From the NCBI GenBank assembly GCA_950106755.1, contig OX467082.1, forward strand, positions 48,502,588 to 48,566,587: a DNA stretch of 64,000 nucleotides, given 5' to 3'. This stretch comes from Climacium dendroides (taxonomy: Eukaryota > Streptophyta > Bryopsida > Hypnales > Climaciaceae). The stretch's first letter is position 1, and each line of letters starts with the position of its first letter. A model generated the notes under the pieces. The model was not told the DNA's origin, did no database searches, and worked only from the letters and a program-made list of their open reading frames with translations. A program made the position numbers and the translations under genes. Of this stretch, positions 59,659 to 64,000 are shown in pieces.

Positions 59659-62600
59659 CATGAATCCTAATTATTTCGAAGATTTGCAACTTGGGTGTTA
59701 TGTTTTTGGACATACTTCTACATCAAACCGATATAATGGATTGGTTTTGTTTCTATTAACTACAGCATGACTTTTAGATCCTTCTTTTTTGAAACCCATT
59801 TCCATTGAATGCCAAAGTGTGGGGAAGGAATAGGTTCTTTTTGAAATTAATTTTTCCATGAAACCTAATTATTTCGAAGATTTGCAACTTGGGTGTTATG
59901 TTTTTGGACATGCTTCCACATCAAACCGATATAATTGATTGGTTTGGTTTCTATTAACTACAGCATGACTTTTAGATCCTTCTTTTTTGAAACCCATTTC
60001 AATTGAATGCAAAAGTGTGGGGAAGGAATAGGTTCTTCTTGAAATTAATTTTTCCATGAATCCTCTTTATTTCGAAGATTTGCAACTTGGGTGTTATGTT
60101 TTTGGACATGCTTCCACATCAAACCGATATAATTGATTGGTTTTGGTTTCTATTAACTACAGCATGACTTTTAGATCCTTCTTTTTTGAAACCCATTTCC
60201 ATTGAATGCCAAAGTGTGGGGAAGGGATAGGTTCTTTGTGAAATTAATTTTTCCATGAATCCTAATTATTTCGATGATTTGCAACTTGTGTGTTATGTTT
60301 TTGGACATCCTTCCACGTCAAACGGATATTATTCATTGGTTTGGTTTCTATTAAATACAGCATGACATTTAGATCCTTCTTTTTTCAAACCCATTTCCAT
60401 TGAATGCAAAAGTGTGGGGAAGGAATAGGTTCTTTGTGAAATTAATTTTTCCATGAATCCTAATTATTTCGAAGATTTGCAACTTGTGTGTTATGTTTTT
60501 GGACATGCTTCCACGTCAAACCGATATAATTCATTGGTTTGGTTTCTATTAAATACAGCATGACTTTTAGATCCTTCTTTTTTCAAACCCATTTCCATTG
60601 AATGCAAAAGTGTGGCGAAGGAATAGGTTCTTTGTGAAATTAATTTTTCTATGAATCCTAATTATTTCGAAGATTTGCAACTTGTCTGTTATGTTTTTGG
60701 ACATGCTTCCACGTCAAACCGATATAATTCATTGGTTTGGTTTCTATTAAATACAGCATGACTTTTAGATCCTTCTTTTTTCAAACGCATTTCCATTGAA
60801 TACAAAAGTGTGGGGAAGGAATAGGTTCTTTGTGAAATTAATTTTTCCATGAAACCTAATTATTTCGAAGATTAACAACTTGGGTGTTATGTTTTTGGAC
60901 ATGCTTCCACATCAAACCGATATAATTGATTGGTTTGGTTTCTATTAACTACAGCATGACTTTTAGATCCTTCTTTTTTGAAACCCATTTCCATTGAATG
61001 CCAAAGTGTGGGGAAGGAATAGGTTCTTTGTGAAATTCATTTTTCCATGAAACCTAATTATTTCGAAGATTTGCAACTTGGGTGTTATGTTTTTGGACAT
61101 GCTTCCACATCAAACCGATATAATTGATTGGTTTTGGTTTCTATTAACTACAGCATGACTTTCAGATCCTTCTTTTTTGAAACCCATTTCCATTGAATGC
61201 CAAAGTGTGGGGAAGGAATAGGTTCTTTGTGAAATTAATTTTTCCATGAATCCTAATTATTTCGAAGATTTGCAACTTGGGTGTTATGTTTTTGGACATG
61301 CTTCCTTGTCAAACCGATATAATTCATTGGTTTGGTTTCTATTAAATACAGCATGACTTTTAGATCCTCCTTTTTTCAAACCCATTTCCATTGAATGCAA
61401 AAGTGTGGGGAAGGAATAGGTTCTTTGTGAAATTAATTTTTCCATGAATCCTAATTATTTCGAAGATTAACAACTTGGGTGTTATGTTTTTGGACATGCT
61501 TCCACATCAAACCGATATAATTGATTGGTTTGGTTTCTATTAACTACAGCATGACTTTTAGATCCTTCTTTTTTCAAACCCATTTCCATTGAATGCCAAA
61601 GTGTGGGGAAGGAATAGGTTCTTTTTGAAATTAATTTTTCCATGAAACCTAATTATTTCGATGATTTGCAACTTGTGTGTTATGTTTTTGGACATGCTTC
61701 CACGTCAAACCGATATAATTCATTGGTTTGGTTTCTATTAACTACAGCATGACTTTTAGATCCTTCTTTTTTGAAACCCATTTCCATTGAATGCCAAAGT
61801 GTGGGGAAGGAATAGGTTCTTTTTTAAATTAATTTTTCCATGAAACCTAATTATTTCGAAGATTTGCAACTTGTGTGTTATGTTTTTGGACATGCTTCCA
61901 CGTCAAACCGATATAATTCATTGGTTTGGTTTCTATTAAATACAGCATGACTTTTAGATCCTTCTTTTTTCAAACCCATTTCCATTGAATGCAAAAGTGT
62001 GGCGAAGGAATAGGTTCTTTGTGAAATTAATTTTTCTATGAATCCTAATTATTTCGAAGATTTGCAACTTGTCTGTTATGTTTTTGGACATGCTTCCACG
62101 TCAAACCGATATAATTCATTGGTTTGGTTTCTATTAAATACAGCATGACTTTTAGATCCTTCTTTTTTCAAACCCATTTCCATTGAATGCAAAAGTGTGG
62201 CGAAGGAATAGGTTCTTTGTGAAATTAATTTTTCTATGAATCCTAATTATTTCGAAGATTAACAACTTGGGTGTTATGTTTTTGGACATGCTTCCACATC
62301 AAACCGATATAATTGATTGGTTTGGTTTCTATTAACTACAGCATGACTTTTAGATCCTTCTTTTTTGAAACCCATTTCCATTGAATGCCAAAGTGTGGGG
62401 AAGGAATAGGTTCTTTGTGAAATTAATTTTTCCATGAAACCTAATTATTTCGAAGATTTGCAACTTGGGTGTTATGTTTTTGGACATGCTTCCACATCAA
62501 ACCGATATAATTGATTGGTTTTGGTTTCTATTAACTACAGCATGACTTTTAGATCCTTCTTTTTTGAAACCCATTTCCATTGAATGCCAAAGTGTGGGGA

Positions 62601-64000
62601 AGGAATAGGTTCTTTGTGAAATTAATTTTTCCATGAATCCTAATTATTTCGAAGATTTGCAACTTGGGTGTTATGTTTTTGGACATGCTTCCTTGTCAAA
62701 CCGATATAATTCATTGGTTTGGTTTCTATTAAATACAGCATGACATTTAGATCCTCCTTTTTTCAAACCCATTTCCATTGAATGCCAAAGTGTGGGGAAG
62801 GAATAGGTTCTTTGTGAAATTAATTTTTCCATGAAACCTAATTATTTCGAAGATTAACAACTTGGGTGTTATGTTTTTGGACATGCTTCCACATCAAACC
62901 GATATAATTGATTGGTTTGGTTTCTATTAACTACAGCATGACTTTTAGTTCCTTCTTTTTTGAAACCCATTTCCATTGAATGCCAAAGTGTGGGGAAGGA
63001 ATAGGTTCTTTTTGAAATTAATTTTTCCATGAAACCTAATTATTTCGAAGATTAACAACTTGGGTGTTATGTTTTTGGACATGCTTCCACATCAAACCGA
63101 TATAATTGATTGGTTTGGTTTCTATTAACTAGAGCATGACTTTTAGATCCTTCTTTTTTCAAACCCATTTCCATTGAATGCCAAAGTGTGGGGAAGGAAT
63201 AGGTTCTTTTTTAAATTAATTTTTCCATGAAACCTAATTATTTCGAAGATTTGGAACTTGGGTGTTATGTTTTTGGACTTGCTTCCACATCAAACCGATA
63301 TAATTGATTGGTTTGGTTTCTATTAACTACAGAATGACTTTTAGATCCTTCTTTTTTGAAACCCATTTCCATTGAATGCCAAAGTGTGGGGAAGGAATAG
63401 GTTCTTTGTGAAATTAATTTTTCCATGAATCCTAATTATTTCGAAGATTTGCAACTTGTGTGTTATATTTTTGGACATGCTTCCACGTCAAACCGATATA
63501 ATTCATTCGTTTGGTTTCTATTAAATTTAGCATGACTTTTAGAGTTTTTTAGTTTTGAAACCCATTTCCATTGATTGAATAGGTGGGGAAGCAATAGGTT
63601 CCTCTTTAAATTAATTTTTCCATGAATCCTAATTATTTCGAAGATTTGCAACTTGGGTGTTATGTTTTTGGACATACTTCCACATCAAACCGATATAATT
63701 GATTGGTTTTGTTTCTATTAACTACAGCATGACTTTTAGATCCTTCTTTTTTGTAACCCATTTCCATTGAATGCCAAAGTGTGGGGAAGGAATAGGTTCT
63801 TTTTGAAACTAATTTTTCCATGAAACCTAATTATTTCGAAGATTTGCAACTAAGGTGTTATGTTTTTGGACATGCTTCCACATCAAACCGATATAATTGA
63901 TTGGTTTGGTTTCTATTAACTACAGCATGACTTTTAGATCCTTCTTTTTTCAAACCCATTTCCATTGAATGCCAAAGTGTGGGGAAGGAATAGGTTCTTT

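Larger units (their letters stand above)
23835..64000 (+). repeat. ~198-bp tandem satellite array, about 200 monomers, extends past the right edge
   Basis: Head-to-tail monomers, all in one orientation, with recurring landmarks in order: GAAACCCATTTCCATTGAAT, GTGTGGGGAAGGAATAGGTT, AAATTAATTTTTCCATGAAT, CCTAATTATTTCGAAGATTT, GCAACTTGGGTGTTATG, TTTTTGGACATGCTTCCAC, then a dyad and TTTCTATTAA. Spacing between equivalent sites is 197-198 bases throughout. Monomers at the left edge (23.8-28 kb) are the most diverged; deeper ones differ by few bases. The 62-70 codon minus-strand ORFs that recur here simply reflect a unit length near a multiple of three and are not genes. No transposon interrupts the array in this window. 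Length, homogeneity and uniform direction fit a centromeric or pericentromeric satellite. Confidence 0.95.

Noticed and set aside
24305..63675. Dozens of 62-70 codon minus-strand ORFs starting MSKNIT or MQIFE in the array
   Set aside because: They follow the satellite unit exactly, differ by monomer type, and have no protein-like constraint. A unit near 198 bases without a stop in one frame produces them automatically.
23835..64000. CENP-B box in the monomer
   Set aside because: The TTTCGAAG segment shares only TTCG with the box; the needed downstream CGGGA is absent.

Overview
This looks like nuclear DNA of a land plant. The plant signs are Arabidopsis-type TTTAGGG repeats at 23.64 kb, two complete CACTA-type transposons with 3-bp target duplications, a Ty3/gypsy remnant, spliced exons resembling plant glyoxylate/succinic-semialdehyde reductase, and a long satellite array. 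The mix of repeat-embedded families (DUF7869-like, pogo-like DDE transposase, FCP1-like, Crinkler-type NTPase) fits a bryophyte, lycophyte or fern better than a crop-type angiosperm, but I cannot name the species. There are no bacterial features, operons or CRISPR arrays.

Layout, 1-23.8 kb (gene graveyard and transposons; all coding remnants are on the minus strand). 1-1195: the 5' part of an intact open reading frame that leaves the window. 2205-4956: decayed Ty3/gypsy element (integrase C-terminus followed by an extra, unknown ORF). 5412-10206: pogo/Tc1-mariner-like transposon with TA target duplication and a broken transposase gene, itself split by a CACTA element (5860-8372, ATA duplication). 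11104-11970: three exons of a reductase 3' end. 12443-16476 (plus a 5' UTR exon beyond): probably one broken Crinkler-type gene (header, P-loop NTPase, REase-like nuclease) whose header exon is split by a second CACTA element (14767-16306, GTA duplication). 17272-17946: FCP1-like phosphatase pseudogene. 18927-21823: DUF7869-like pseudogene with eight dispersed palindromes directly upstream (21889-22697).

Layout, 23.8-64 kb. About 200 head-to-tail copies of a ~198-bp AT-rich monomer fill the rest of the window and run off its right edge. The left flank is diverged. Further in, the array is organised in several higher-order repeats (5-mer ~989 bp, 10-mer 1977 bp, 7/14/21-mers, and a block duplicated 8898 bp apart). 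Each monomer carries a 9-7-9 dyad. The array is a candidate centromeric or pericentromeric satellite, and the transposon-rich left part would then be its flank.

Themes. Five separate coding remnants keep long readable frames but are interrupted mostly by single-codon stops and rarely by indels, which suggests substitution-type decay (possibly methyl-cytosine deamination) in silenced chromatin. No gene here is shown to be functional except, possibly, the edge ORF. The 62-70 codon ORFs inside the satellite are by-products of the repeat.
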